Positions 7,800-17,168 are shown, numbered from the stretch's first letter. The stretch is DNA of 64,000 nucleotides from Halalkalibacter oceani (GCF_040544555.1 NZ_JBEPKD010000001.1:626622-690621), one strand, 5' to 3'. A program made the numbers and translations. The notes: generated by a model from the sequence alone, not told the origin.

Positions 7800-7952
7800 C
7801 GTTTTCTCCTCTCAAATCCATCATCCAAACCTTTCTTCCTAATTAATACCTTCAAATCGAATACCCGAAACTTATTTCATGCATGGCAAGACAAATCAGT
7901 CTGTTAATTCACAAATTTTCAGAAACCATGGTATTGTTGGGCAGATAACTAT

Positions 7953-7981
7953 ACCTATTTTTAGATGAGGAATAGGTTAAT
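7953..7981 (+). promoter_or_regulatory. Inverted pair of GerE-box-like sites upstream of the coat gene
   Basis: ACCTATT (7953-7959) and AATAGGT (7971-7977) form a perfect 7-bp inverted repeat with an 11-bp spacer. The right half read as GAATAGGTTAAT fits the GerE consensus RWWTRGGYNNYY in 11 of 12 positions; the left half read on the other strand fits less well. It ends 38 bp before the CotI-like start, in the interval where a mother-cell promoter is expected. Confidence 0.4.
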
Positions 7982-8018
7982 GTTAAAGGTTGAATTTTGA
8001 AGCTTAGGGGGAAAACCA

Positions 8019-9116
8019 ATGCCAGAAGAACAAATTATTCCTTGGGATGTTGATGAAACGTTAGGAGAACTTTACGTTCCATCTTATATCGAAGAGCTTG
8101 CACAGGAAGTGATAGGACATTACGACATGTCTGTTAGCAATATGGAAGTGATTACAACAAAAGCAGACAAAGGTGGTCTCATTTGGAAAATAGATACAAA
8201 TCATGGTCCGCGAAGTTTAAAGATTCTCCACCGCAGACCACGTCGTAGTTTATTTAGTCTTGGAGCGCAGGATTATTTAGTTCATGAAAAAAACGCACGA
8301 GTACCTGCTATTATTCAGACAACTACAGGGGAGAATCATGTTAATAAGGGAGGAAAACTTTGGTTCGTAGCGGAATGGATCGAACCTCTTACACCTGTGT
8401 CAAAGGATTTAGAAGGGGCAAAAGCACTCTGTCATGCGCTAGGTGAATTTCATCACCTTTCAAAAGGATACCTCCCACCAAAAGGAGCCGAAAAGCCGTC
8501 ACGCCTTCATCGCTGGCCGAGATCCTATGAAAAAGTTATCAAGAAAATGGGATGGTTTAAAAACATTGCCACAGCGTACGACGAAATGCCTGCGAGCAAG
8601 ACGATTCTTTCAATGATTGATAAATTCGAAGAGCAGTCACAACAAGCTCTACAGCAGTTAAACAACTCAGCTTACTCGACTTTAATCGAAAGAAACGATC
8701 ACGAATGGGGACTTGTTCATCAGGATTATGGCTGGTCTAACGGACAAATGGGCCCAGATGGAATGTGGATCATTGATCTTGATGGAGTTGCCTATGATCT
8801 ACCGATCCGTGACTTACGAAAATTAATTACCGGTACCGTAGACGATATGGGCGTATGGGATCTAACATGGATTACAGGTATGATAGAAGCCTACCATGAG
8901 GCAAATCCGATCGAATCGGAACTTTATGAAATTCTTTTAATTGATATGGCTCTTCCAAATGAATTCTATAAAAATGTCAAGGAAATGGTTTATGAGCCTA
9001 CGTTATTCTTAGATCAAGAGCTTGAGGCGCTTTGCACTAGAATTTATGAAACAGAACAATCAAAATGGGCAGCACTTGAAGAATTACAGCATTTGAAAGG
9101 AGTCGATCTTACATGA
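8019..9116 (+). CDS. CotI/CotS-family spore coat protein (kinase-like fold)
   Basis: A 365-residue protein of the CotS/CotI/YsxE family, which has an aminoglycoside-phosphotransferase-like fold. ATP-site-like residues GLIWKIDT and RSLKILHRRPRRS lie near 50-75; the catalytic-loop motif LVHQDYGWSNG is near residue 235 and the metal-binding IIDLDGVAYD near 250, so the active-site Asp residues are intact. ATG follows AGGGGGAAAACC. The stop overlaps the next gene by ATGA. In Bacillus subtilis the related cotI gene is next to ytcABC-ytdA, the same set found here. Role inferred: assembly or modification of spore surface polysaccharide during sporulation. Confidence 0.85.
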   Translation: MPEEQIIPWDVDETLGELYVPSYIEELAQEVIGHYDMSVSNMEVITTKADKGGLIWKIDTNHGPRSLKILHRRPRRSLFSLGAQDYLVHEKNARVPAIIQTTTGENHVNKGGKLWFVAEWIEPLTPVSKDLEGAKALCHALGEFHHLSKGYLPPKGAEKPSRLHRWPRSYEKVIKKMGWFKNIATAYDEMPASKTILSMIDKFEEQSQQALQQLNNSAYSTLIERNDHEWGLVHQDYGWSNGQMGPDGMWIIDLDGVAYDLPIRDLRKLITGTVDDMGVWDLTWITGMIEAYHEANPIESELYEILLIDMALPNEFYKNVKEMVYEPTLFLDQELEALCTRIYETEQSKWAALEELQHLKGVDLT

Positions 9117-10681
9117 AAATTCTCATGATATGTACAGAAAAGTTACCCGTTCCGCCAGTACGTGGAGGAGCGATCCAAACCTATATTGATGGCGTTTCAC
9201 GAATGCTTAGTAAACAATATCAGCTTACCATTCTCGGTACACCTGATGAGAGCTTGCCGGATGAAGAAATCGTCGATCAAATCCGCTATGTTCGTATTCC
9301 CGGAGAGCTTCTTGAGATCTACCAAGAAGGTGTGGTCCAATTTTTACAAGAAAATTCGTTTGATATCATACACATTTTTAATCGGCCACGACTCGTAGCC
9401 GCTGTAAGAGAGCATGCACCAAATGCACGTCTTGTATTAAGTATGCACAATGACATGTTTACGCCTCAGAAGATTCAAGCAGAAAAAGCCCTTTCCGCCA
9501 TTCAAGAGCTTGATAAAATCATAACCGTTAGCGATTATGTTGGAAAAACCATTTCTGACTCGTTTCCAGAAGCAGCTCCTAAACTCAAAACAATTTATTC
9601 TGGAGTTGATCTAGGTCGCTTCGTTCCACCAACGTCAAGTCAGGCTAAAGAGATGCGCAATGAAGTCCGGCAAGAGCACGGTCTTGTAAACAAAAAAGTG
9701 ATTCTCTTTGCCGGGCGACTGTCTGCTAATAAAGGTGCCGATATTCTTGTGCAAGCAATGAATGAATTGGCCAAAGAGCATTCCAATATTGCGCTCGTCC
9801 TCGTTGGGAGTAAATGGTTTAGTGTTAATGAAGTGAGTGATTATGTCGCTTATGTCCGTGCACTAGCAGCCAAGCTATCGATTCCGGTGGTTAACACAGG
9901 GTTTGTATCGCCTAATGAAATTCAGCGCTGGTTTGCGGCGGCAGACGTTTTTGTTTGTCCTTCCCAATGGCAGGAACCTCTAGCCCGGGTTCATTATGAG
10001 GCGATGGCTTCAGGGTTACCAATTGTAACTACTGCCCGTGGGGGCAATCCAGAGGTCATCATCCCAAATGAAAATGGCTTTGTCGTGGAAGAGGCTGATA
10101 ACCCACACGCTTTCATTGAACCATTGTCAACTTTGCTCGAAAATCCTCACTTGGCACAACGGATGGGCGCTATGGGCCGAAATTTAGCAGAAGAAAAATA
10201 TACCTGGGAACGAGTAGCTAATGACATCCTCGACGTTTGGAATGAACTGGAAGGAAAGATGCAAAATGACTTACCTATTAATGATGAAGAGACCACTACA
10301 ACCATGCTTGCAAATGAAGATGGAATAGAGCCATCCGACCACACAGATGAATTACCACCTGCAAACGTACAGCTAGCTAGCGACCTCAAACAAGGTAGCA
10401 ACAAGAAAACAAAAGAAGAGAAGCTAAGATCCTTACTCCTGTTAGAACTTACTCACCACTCCTCCTTACTAGATACCATGATGCAAACAGTAAAGCAACG
10501 TGCGATCGATAATCGTACAAAAGACTTATCTAGCCTTGTTCGTCAAATCATGAGCGAAACTGAATCTTATTTCAGTCAATCAGAGACAGCAAAAATAATT
10601 CGGGATACCAATGATTCAACAACTGCAAAACTATTTCATACCCTTCTTCAGAACCAGCGCAGGAAAAGAAAAAGCGGTTAA
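9113..10681 (+). CDS. Family 4 glycosyltransferase, YtcC/CotSA-like, with C-terminal extension
   Basis: A 522-residue GT-B glycosyltransferase. The N-terminal Rossmann half opens MKILMICTEKLPVPPVRGGA; the nucleotide-sugar half has VILFAGRLSANKGADILVQA near 200 and the EX7E-type region QEPLARVHYEAMASGLPIVTT near 290. About 130 residues after position 385 (DLPINDEETTT onwards) do not belong to the GT domain and are polar and probably helical, an unusual extension. It overlaps the CotI-like gene by four bases and is predicted to be co-expressed with it. Role: sugar transfer in building the spore coat or crust polysaccharide. Confidence 0.85.
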   Translation: MKILMICTEKLPVPPVRGGAIQTYIDGVSRMLSKQYQLTILGTPDESLPDEEIVDQIRYVRIPGELLEIYQEGVVQFLQENSFDIIHIFNRPRLVAAVREHAPNARLVLSMHNDMFTPQKIQAEKALSAIQELDKIITVSDYVGKTISDSFPEAAPKLKTIYSGVDLGRFVPPTSSQAKEMRNEVRQEHGLVNKKVILFAGRLSANKGADILVQAMNELAKEHSNIALVLVGSKWFSVNEVSDYVAYVRALAAKLSIPVVNTGFVSPNEIQRWFAAADVFVCPSQWQEPLARVHYEAMASGLPIVTTARGGNPEVIIPNENGFVVEEADNPHAFIEPLSTLLENPHLAQRMGAMGRNLAEEKYTWERVANDILDVWNELEGKMQNDLPINDEETTTTMLANEDGIEPSDHTDELPPANVQLASDLKQGSNKKTKEEKLRSLLLLELTHHSSLLDTMMQTVKQRAIDNRTKDLSSLVRQIMSETESYFSQSETAKIIRDTNDSTTAKLFHTLLQNQRRKRKSG

Positions 10682-10730
10682 AATTTTGATCGTTAACGAG
10701 TCATTCAATCTTCCTTAATGTTGCCCGGAG

Positions 10731-10762
10731 CTGGCCAAAGGTCCTGATTGCCTTTGGCCCAG
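10731..10762. terminator. Hairpin between convergent coat genes
   Basis: GGCCAAAGG (10733-10741) and CCTTTGGCC (10751-10759) form a perfect 9-bp stem with a 9-base loop, between convergent genes. No long T-run follows on either strand, so a moderate bidirectional terminator at best. Confidence 0.45.
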
Positions 10763-10798
10763 TTCAACAGTTATAGGAAGGCTAGATATAAGTCAAGT

Positions 10799-11749
10799 TT
10801 ATTTGATGTAGAGAGCTGTAAGGTAGGCAATTTCTTTACGTAATCCCGTTTTCAAATCTGTCGAAGGGTTATAATCTAGCAAGTTTTTTGCTTTCGATAT
10901 ATCGGCCCAAGTCTGAGAAGGTTCCCCATGCACACTAGGCTTCCATTTTATAATTGCCTTCTGACCGAGCAAATCTTCAATTATCGAAACAACTTCCCGT
11001 ATCGAAGCACGCTCCTTTCCACCAATATTTATCACCTCACCAATAACACCCGGCGAATGCATAACAGCAGCAGTTGCTTGAATGCAATCATCAATATAAG
11101 TAAAGTCTCTAGTCTGGGAACCATCTCCAAAAATCGTAATCGCTCGCCCTTCAAGCATTTGCTGAATAAATAGATGAAAGGCCATGTCGCTACGTTGTCT
11201 CGGTCCATAAACCGTAAAATAACGCAAGATTGTCACAGGTAGACCAAAACTTCTTTGATATATATAACAAAGATGCTCAGCCGTTAATTTTGTTATTCCA
11301 TAAGGTGATAATGGAGAAAGCTTGGCATTCTCACTAACCTTCCCAGTTTTTTCACCATAGACGGAGGAGGTTGAGGCAAAGATTAAATTTTTCAACGAAG
11401 GCTGCTGCTTGCACGCTTCTAGCAAACGCTGAGTACCTTCGATATTATAGGTGGAATACAAAGCGAAGTCATCTCCCCAACTCGACCGTACACCAGGCAT
11501 TCCTGCAAGGTGATAGATATAATCCACACCTTCTAGGATCCTTTCCCACTGAATGGTTAAAAGATTCTCCTTCAAAAACGTAAAGCGTGAAGATGTCAGT
11601 AGATGACTCAGATTCTTCTCCTTGATTGTTTGCTTTGTTGGTCCAAGAAAGGCATCGATACCGATAACCTGACAGTCTTCATGTTTTAAAAGTTCCTCAC
11701 AAAGACTTGAACCAATAAAACCAGCAGCCCCTGTTACGATAATTTTCAT
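10799..11749 (-). CDS. ytcB: NAD-dependent nucleotide-sugar epimerase/dehydratase, YtcB-like
   Basis: A 316-residue extended short-chain dehydrogenase. NAD-binding GAAGFIGSSLCEEL at residues 7-20, catalytic Ser region FASTSSVYGEKTG and the catalytic pair in YGITK near residue 152, then RYFTVYGPRQRSDMA and the substrate-binding FGDGSQTRDFTYIDD. This matches UDP-glucuronate/UDP-glucose 4-epimerase types. It follows the UDP-glucose dehydrogenase gene with an ATGA overlap, so UDP-glucuronate made there is its probable substrate (UDP-glucuronate 4-epimerase is one option). Counterpart of B. subtilis YtcB in the spore-coat polysaccharide cluster. Confidence 0.85.
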   Translation of the reverse strand: MKIIVTGAAGFIGSSLCEELLKHEDCQVIGIDAFLGPTKQTIKEKNLSHLLTSSRFTFLKENLLTIQWERILEGVDYIYHLAGMPGVRSSWGDDFALYSTYNIEGTQRLLEACKQQPSLKNLIFASTSSVYGEKTGKVSENAKLSPLSPYGITKLTAEHLCYIYQRSFGLPVTILRYFTVYGPRQRSDMAFHLFIQQMLEGRAITIFGDGSQTRDFTYIDDCIQATAAVMHSPGVIGEVINIGGKERASIREVVSIIEDLLGQKAIIKWKPSVHGEPSQTWADISKAKNLLDYNPSTDLKTGLRKEIAYLTALYIK

Positions 11750-13026
11750 GGTCGCCCCACTCCCACATACTCGAATCCATGCTCTTTAAGCAGTAAAGGG
11801 TCAATGACATTACGACAATCGAGTACAACCTTTCCTTTCATCCATTTCGAAATCAGTGTCCAATCAACCGTATGAAACATCTCCCATTCTGTCGCAATCA
11901 CTAACCCATCTCTGCCTTTTATTGACTCATAAATGGAGGAATGAACTGTCACTTCTTGTATGGAAATGGAGGCTACAGGATCATATACATGAACCCTACA
12001 TCCTTTCCTAGTCAGTAGGTTTATTAGCTTTACCGCTTGAGAGTTACGAATATCGTCTGTATTCGGTTTAAATGTGGCACCCCATACCGCAATTGAAACG
12101 TCCGGAAAATTCGTCAAGGACTTTCTGAGTTTCTGACAATAAAGGCTTAGCTGCTCTTCATTAATCAGCTGTGTCGCTTGCAAAAGGTGGGGGGTAATCT
12201 CCTTTTGTTTTGCTGCATACTCAAGTGCTTTCACATCCTTTGGAAAGCAAGAACCACCATATCCCAATCCTGCTTGTAAAAATGATGAGCCGATTCGAGG
12301 ATCCATGCCTATTCCTTTTGCTACCTCTGTGACATCTACTTGATAAGCATCACAAATTCTAGCTATTTCATTTATAAAGGAGATCTTCATGGCTAAAAAT
12401 GAATTGGCTGTATACTTAATCATTTCTGCCCCAGCCAAACTCGTTATTAGATAAGGCGCATTTATTTCCTGGTATAACTCCTTCAATTGCTCAACGGCCT
12501 CTACTTGATCCGTTCCAATAATAATTTTATCCGGTTGACACATGTCGTGAATGGCGGTACCTTCCCGAAGAAACTCTGGATTAGAAACGACAGTAATAAA
12601 CTGAGATCGTACCCCTGCATGGATGAGCTTATTTTTAATCCATTCATTTGTTCCAATTGGTACAGTACTCTTCGTTACAATTATCTTAGGTTGAGTTATG
12701 AGAGGGACAAGCTCATTTATAATCTGCTCGATGAAATCCAAATTAGGTTCTCCATTTGGTCCCTCTGGCGTCCCAACTGCAATAAAAAGCAGGTGACACG
12801 CCTTTACCGCTTCCGCTAAATCAGTCGTAAAGACGAGCTTCCCTTTTTCTAGACTTTCTTTGATCCATTCTTCCAGGCCCGGTTCATAGATCGGGATTCG
12901 ACCCGCTTTTAAATCTTCCACTTTTTCATCTTCTTTTTCAACACAATACACATCATGTCCCCATTTTGCGAATACCGCTGAAATTGTTAATCCCACGTAT
13001 CCCGCGCCAATGACACCCACATTCAT
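11746..13026 (-). CDS. ytcA: UDP-glucose 6-dehydrogenase, YtcA-like
   Basis: A 426-residue UDP-glucose/GDP-mannose dehydrogenase family member. N-terminal GAGYVGLTISAVFAKWGHDV binds NAD; KSTVPIGTNEW, SNPEFLREGTAI and the catalytic-Cys segment GLGYGGSCFPKDVKAL (near residue 250-265) are all present; the C-terminal UDP-binding part has WGATFKPNTDDIRNSQA. It oxidises UDP-glucose twice to UDP-glucuronate. First gene of a two-gene minus operon, divergent from the uridylyltransferase gene. Corresponds to YtcA/TuaD types; the cluster context favours YtcA. Confidence 0.9.
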   Translation of the reverse strand: MNVGVIGAGYVGLTISAVFAKWGHDVYCVEKEDEKVEDLKAGRIPIYEPGLEEWIKESLEKGKLVFTTDLAEAVKACHLLFIAVGTPEGPNGEPNLDFIEQIINELVPLITQPKIIVTKSTVPIGTNEWIKNKLIHAGVRSQFITVVSNPEFLREGTAIHDMCQPDKIIIGTDQVEAVEQLKELYQEINAPYLITSLAGAEMIKYTANSFLAMKISFINEIARICDAYQVDVTEVAKGIGMDPRIGSSFLQAGLGYGGSCFPKDVKALEYAAKQKEITPHLLQATQLINEEQLSLYCQKLRKSLTNFPDVSIAVWGATFKPNTDDIRNSQAVKLINLLTRKGCRVHVYDPVASISIQEVTVHSSIYESIKGRDGLVIATEWEMFHTVDWTLISKWMKGKVVLDCRNVIDPLLLKEHGFEYVGVGRP

Positions 13027-13243
13027 AGGACTACTCCTTCCTCAACGTGACCTTCTTTTCTATGGTTGTATTATCTTATTGGAACAGGTGGAAGGTGGTG
13101 AGAAAAGAACATAAGATCAAACAAATACCTAGCAATAACGTTCCACAACGCCCGTTTCTTTGCGGACAAATTCCTTTAAACTGTGTATTGAATACGATAA
13201 ATTGTATAGATACAGCCAGACGATTATAGAGGGGGAAATATAA

Positions 13244-14056
13244 ATGACAATAAAAAAAGCAGTCATTCCTGCCGCAGGTTATGGCACAAGAAACCTCCCG
13301 ATTACGAAAGTCATTCCGAAAGAAATGTTTCCAATTCACGGAAAACCCGCTATTCACTACGTAGTAGAGGAAGCGCTTACAGCCGGAATTAAAGAAATCT
13401 TAATCATTGTCTCCCGAAACAAAAACATGATTATGGATTATTTCGATCGTTCGCTTGAATTGGAATATTTTTTGAAGAAAACGAACAAACATGATCTACT
13501 TAAGGATTTGTTTCTTCCTCCGATTCATATTCAATATATTCGCCAGCCTTTCGCTACGGGCCTAGGGGGTGCCCTCTCACTCGCAGAACCATTTATTGCT
13601 GATCAGCCTTTCGCCGTTCTGTTACCGGACGATGTCTTCGTCAAGAAAGAGCACGGTCTACCATTGTTAATGAAGACCTATCAAACAAGACAAGCAAATG
13701 TGATTGGAGTTGAAACGGTTGCGGAGCAATGGTTACATCAATATGGTGTCATTAAAGAGAGGAAAGTGGAAGAAAACCTGTATGAACTCCTTGATATTGT
13801 CGAAAAACCTTCCTCATCGCCTCCATCAAATTTAGCAGTAATTGGTCGTTATATTTTTCATCCAGAGATTTTCTCATTTTTAAAAAAAGTAAAACCAGAT
13901 AGCAAAGGTGAATATCAACTAACCGATGCCATAAAGAGTATGTTGCAAAAGACAATCAGCTATGGACAGGGAGGGTTAGGAGAGCGCTTTGATATTGGAA
14001 CAGACGAAGGCTACTTCCGATTGCTTGAAAAGCTACGTACCAAAAAGGACTCCTGA
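13244..14056 (+). CDS. ytdA: UTP-glucose-1-phosphate uridylyltransferase, YtdA-like
   Basis: A 270-residue GalU/GtaB/YtdA-type nucleotidyltransferase that makes UDP-glucose. Visible: KAVIPAAGYGTRNLPITKVIPKEM with the nucleotide-binding loop, PAIHYVVEEALTAGI, RQPFATGLGGAL, and AVLLPDDVF with metal-binding Asp residues; YGVIKERKVE and the C-terminal FDIGTDEGYFRL follow. Slightly shorter than GtaB. ATG follows GAGGGGGAAATATAA. Divergent from the dehydrogenase it feeds. The stop codon lies inside the terminator hairpin of the convergent methyltransferase gene. Confidence 0.88.
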   Translation: MTIKKAVIPAAGYGTRNLPITKVIPKEMFPIHGKPAIHYVVEEALTAGIKEILIIVSRNKNMIMDYFDRSLELEYFLKKTNKHDLLKDLFLPPIHIQYIRQPFATGLGGALSLAEPFIADQPFAVLLPDDVFVKKEHGLPLLMKTYQTRQANVIGVETVAEQWLHQYGVIKERKVEENLYELLDIVEKPSSSPPSNLAVIGRYIFHPEIFSFLKKVKPDSKGEYQLTDAIKSMLQKTISYGQGGLGERFDIGTDEGYFRLLEKLRTKKDS

Positions 14057-14076
14057 TGATAAATCATAAGAGTCCT
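14042..14076 (-). terminator. Intrinsic terminator of the methyltransferase gene
   Basis: On the minus strand AGGACTC and GAGTCCT (14070-14076 and 14046-14052) enclose an inner TGAT/ATCA stem and are followed by a T-run (14042-14046). The convergent uridylyltransferase gene ends inside the loop. Confidence 0.7.
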
Positions 14077-14132
14077 CCCTCAACAAACTTGTATGAAACT
14101 GTTTCCTCGAGCAGTGTCCCCCTCCTCTACTA

Positions 14133-14903
14133 CTAACTTTTTTCAGCCATAAGCACCATTTCGTCAACCGTAACCGCTCGAATGTTTCCGCCTTCTTCCT
14201 GAACTTGATAATATGACTTGCAAACCGGATCCGCTGCCTCAATATAACGGTTGACCTCATATACTTGCTCCGCGTTCTCCGTCGTTCTTTTCACCCATAC
14301 AGGATAGTCGTACGTTTTCTTTTTCAGCTCTTTCCGCGTGACAACGAGCTGTGCGCTGTCAATCAAGCTGCTCCATTCTTTCACAGATAAGCAGCGGACA
14401 TGGCTATGGTCACGCTTTTTTTCAAATGTGTTCATGAAGGTTGCCAACTGGTCATCGTCCGGCACTACATTGTCGATAAGCAGGAAGCGGCCGCCCGGCT
14501 TCAGCACTCGCTCTGCCTCTCTCACAAAAGCTTCCGGATCCGGGAAATGGTGCGGGGCGATGCGGCATGTGACAATGTCAAAGCTCTGTTCCAAAAACGG
14601 CAGCGCTTCGGCATCGGCCAAGACATAGAAGATATTTCCGATCTGCTGTAAATGCTGTCTCGTATTAGCGAGCATTCCCTCTGTCAAATCGGCGGCGACA
14701 ACCTGTGTCACTGCTGGCGCCAGCTTTTTCGCCACATGTCCCCCACCTGTCGCAATGTCCAACGCGATCGCCGCGTCATCTGGCTGAAGCCATTCAAGCA
14801 ATTGATCCAGGTCACTGCTTTGGGCGTGCGACCGGCTCTTCACATACTCATTCGCATTTCGGCTGAATTGTTGCTTTACTCGCCTTTTTGCTTCTTCGCT
14901 CAT
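14133..14903 (-). CDS. Class I SAM-dependent methyltransferase, YcgJ/UbiE-like
   Basis: A 256-residue methyltransferase. The SAM site ALDIATGGGHVAKKLAP (motif I) is near residue 47-63, VVAADLTEGML is motif II, FDIVTCRIAPHHFPDPEAF is motif IV and VLKPGGRFLLIDNVVPDDD motif VI. It resembles the B. subtilis YcgJ type, whose substrate is unknown. Two adjacent ATG codons at 14906 and 14903 follow AAAGGGTGG; I use 14903, since the longer frame from 14933 has no ribosome binding site. It stands alone with its own terminator. Confidence 0.82.
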   Translation of the reverse strand: MSEEAKRRVKQQFSRNANEYVKSRSHAQSSDLDQLLEWLQPDDAAIALDIATGGGHVAKKLAPAVTQVVAADLTEGMLANTRQHLQQIGNIFYVLADAEALPFLEQSFDIVTCRIAPHHFPDPEAFVREAERVLKPGGRFLLIDNVVPDDDQLATFMNTFEKKRDHSHVRCLSVKEWSSLIDSAQLVVTRKELKKKTYDYPVWVKRTTENAEQVYEVNRYIEAADPVCKSYYQVQEEGGNIRAVTVDEMVLMAEKS

Positions 14904-15008
14904 CATTACCACCCTTTCTTCATAGCTGACCACATGCCATTACTTATCTATATGTAGAAAGACTAAAAAACAGTTAGAACGGAACGATGGCCGCTGACAG
15001 TTGCTCAG

Positions 15009-15995
15009 TTAGCGGGCGAACTTTTCAAGAAAACGCTGTGGATATTCACTCGGCAGCCTGCTGACCTCATCAAGCTTCTGCCATTGTTCAGAAGTGAGCT
15101 GCCAGCCAATACTGCCGATGTTTTCTTCAAATTGATCAAAGCTTGTCGCTCCGAAAATAGGGGAGGTGATCTCTTCCTTTTGCAGCAGCCAGTTGAGCGC
15201 AACCTGGGCCGGCGTTTTACCGGTCTCGGCCGCTACGTCACAAACCTCCTCAAGGATCGTAAAGTTTTTCTCAAGCGCGCGCTTTTCCCAGCTCGATTCG
15301 CCTACGCCTCTCGACAGCCGGCCCGATGCAGGGGTTTCCCCTTTTTGATACTTTCCTGTTAAAAAGCCGCCGCCGAGAGGAGCCCACGGAATCACGCCGA
15401 CGGTTTCTTCTTTGCAAAGCGGAAGCATCTCCCGGTCAATTTCGCGATTGATCAGGCTGTACTGCGGCTGAATCGAAATAAAGCGGGCCAGGTTGTGAAA
15501 TTCACTGTACGACAAAGCTTTCATCATTTGCCACGCCAAAAAATTAGAGCAGCCGATGTAGCGTACCTTCCCGGACCGGACAAGATCATCGAGGGCGCGC
15601 ACTGCTTCTTCAATCGGCGTAAGATTATCCCATACATGGAGCTGGTAAAGGTCAATATAATCCGTTTCGAGCCGCCTCAGGCTCTGGTCGACTCCTTCCA
15701 TGATCCGGTGACGGGAATAACCGAAATCATTCGGCCCTTCACCGACGCGCATCCTGACCTTTGTCGCCAGTACGACTTCACTGCGTCTGTCTTTGATCGC
15801 TTTGCCGACAATACGCTCTGATTCTCCTTTGACATACACATCGGCGGTATCAAGAAAATTGCCGCCACGATCAAGAAAACGATGGATCATTTCAATTGAA
15901 TCTGCCTCATTGACTTCATTGCCGAACGTCATCGTCCCAAGGCAGAGCTCAGACACTAACAGACCGCTTTTCCCCAACTGCTTATATCGCATCAT
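15009..15995 (-). CDS. Aldo/keto reductase
   Basis: A 328-residue aldo/keto reductase. The catalytic tetrad can be seen: Asp and Tyr in LDTADVYVKG (residues about 49-58), Lys in VVLATKVRM (about 80) and His in DLYQLHVWDNL (about 120). NADPH-site features are YIGCSNF, ISIQPQYSLINRE and the late GATSFDQFEENI. RBS AAAAGGAGAGATT precedes a double ATG. It belongs with general YccK/IolS-like reductases and is not tied to either neighbour. Substrate unknown. Confidence 0.9.
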   Translation of the reverse strand: MMRYKQLGKSGLLVSELCLGTMTFGNEVNEADSIEMIHRFLDRGGNFLDTADVYVKGESERIVGKAIKDRRSEVVLATKVRMRVGEGPNDFGYSRHRIMEGVDQSLRRLETDYIDLYQLHVWDNLTPIEEAVRALDDLVRSGKVRYIGCSNFLAWQMMKALSYSEFHNLARFISIQPQYSLINREIDREMLPLCKEETVGVIPWAPLGGGFLTGKYQKGETPASGRLSRGVGESSWEKRALEKNFTILEEVCDVAAETGKTPAQVALNWLLQKEEITSPIFGATSFDQFEENIGSIGWQLTSEQWQKLDEVSRLPSEYPQRFLEKFAR

Positions 15996-16058
15996 AATCT
16001 CTCCTTTTCCTTCTTATCCACTCCTTTCCAGCATAATTGATTTTTCTAACTATTGCAT

Positions 16059-17168
16059 CTATCTTTCTTGCTGTTCAAGGTCAACTTTTATTACATAATC
16101 GTCAGAATCCTGCGAAACTCCTCTTCCATCACGATTATTCGTCATAAAATAGAGCGACTGCCCGTCAACAAAGAGATCACGAATTCTCCCATAGCCTTCA
16201 AGCCATGTCGTAAACTCGGCCGTCTCCAGGTTGAGGGCGTAAATTCCTTCCCCGCGGAGTCCGGCTACATACAGGACATCTCCGGCAATAGCCACTCCCG
16301 AAGGAGCCCATGTGTCTTCACCGGAATGAATTAGAGGAGCGCTCAAGCCTTCTTCCGTCTCATCACCTCTGACGATCGGCCAGCCGTAATTGGCGCCCGG
16401 TTCGATCAGGTTGATTTCATCATGCGCGTTTGAGCCGTGCTCGCTGCTGTAAAGCGTCCCGGCTCCATCCCAGGCCAGCCCTTGCGGATTGCGGTGACCA
16501 TAGGAATAGACATAGGAATCTTCCCATGGATTGTCTTCCGGAACCGTTCCATCAAGCTCAAGCCTAAGAATCGTTCCCGCCATCGCCTCACGCTCCTGCG
16601 CCAGCTCCTCGATCCCGGCATCCCCTGTTGTCGCGTACAGCTTTTCATCCGGTCCAAGCGCCAGCCGACCGCCATTGTGAATGGTTCCGCCTGGAATCCC
16701 GGCAAGCAGCTCTTCTTCCTCTATCCACTGTCCATCCTCTGACTGGCTGATGACCGCAATTCGATTCAAGATTTCATTATCTTCCTCATACGTATGATAA
16801 ACAAAAGCACGGCCATCCTCGGCATAATCCGGCGACAGCACAAAGCCAAGCAGACCACCTTCTCCTTCTGCCAGCACTTCATGCTCAAGCACGACATCCG
16901 CTCTTTCTTCTTGTCCCTCTTCAATCGTAACAATGCTTCCATTACGCTCGGTTACAAAGATCGTCTCTCCTGATTTTGCAATCGCCCACGGCACCTCCAG
17001 CTGCTCGGCGATCACTTCAACCGGCTCACCCTCTTCTGCCTGCTCAGTCTCCCCGCCATTTGCTTCAGCCGCGTCCTCTTGCATCGGTTCGCTGCCACTT
17101 TCCTCAGGTCCGGTGCTTGAACACGCCACGCTTACGGCAATCAGCACCATTATTAACAAATATTTCAT
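16059..17168 (-). CDS. Lipoprotein PQQ-type sugar (glucose/sorbosone) dehydrogenase
   Basis: A 369-residue secreted lipoprotein: signal KYLLIMVLIAVSVAC with lipidated Cys near residue 16, followed by a Glu-rich linker (residues 20-50). The six-bladed propeller of the GSDH/YliI family follows, with VPWAIAKSGETIFVTERNG, EGGLLGFVLSPDYAEDG, HNGGRLALGPDEKLYATTGD and YSYGHRNPQGLAWD, EHGSNAHDEINLI. These contain the conserved His and the calcium/PQQ-site residues. ATG at 17168 follows GGAGGTGTTTTGG; the upstream ATG at 17183 is part of that RBS. Family members oxidise sugars with PQQ; no PQQ synthesis genes are in the window. Confidence 0.87.
   Translation of the reverse strand: MKYLLIMVLIAVSVACSSTGPEESGSEPMQEDAAEANGGETEQAEEGEPVEVIAEQLEVPWAIAKSGETIFVTERNGSIVTIEEGQEERADVVLEHEVLAEGEGGLLGFVLSPDYAEDGRAFVYHTYEEDNEILNRIAVISQSEDGQWIEEEELLAGIPGGTIHNGGRLALGPDEKLYATTGDAGIEELAQEREAMAGTILRLELDGTVPEDNPWEDSYVYSYGHRNPQGLAWDGAGTLYSSEHGSNAHDEINLIEPGANYGWPIVRGDETEEGLSAPLIHSGEDTWAPSGVAIAGDVLYVAGLRGEGIYALNLETAEFTTWLEGYGRIRDLFVDGQSLYFMTNNRDGRGVSQDSDDYVIKVDLEQQER

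Noticed and set aside
13027..13243. SigK promoters in the divergent space of the polysaccharide genes
   Set aside because: Partial CATA-like words exist but none with the required spacing, so no site is claimed.
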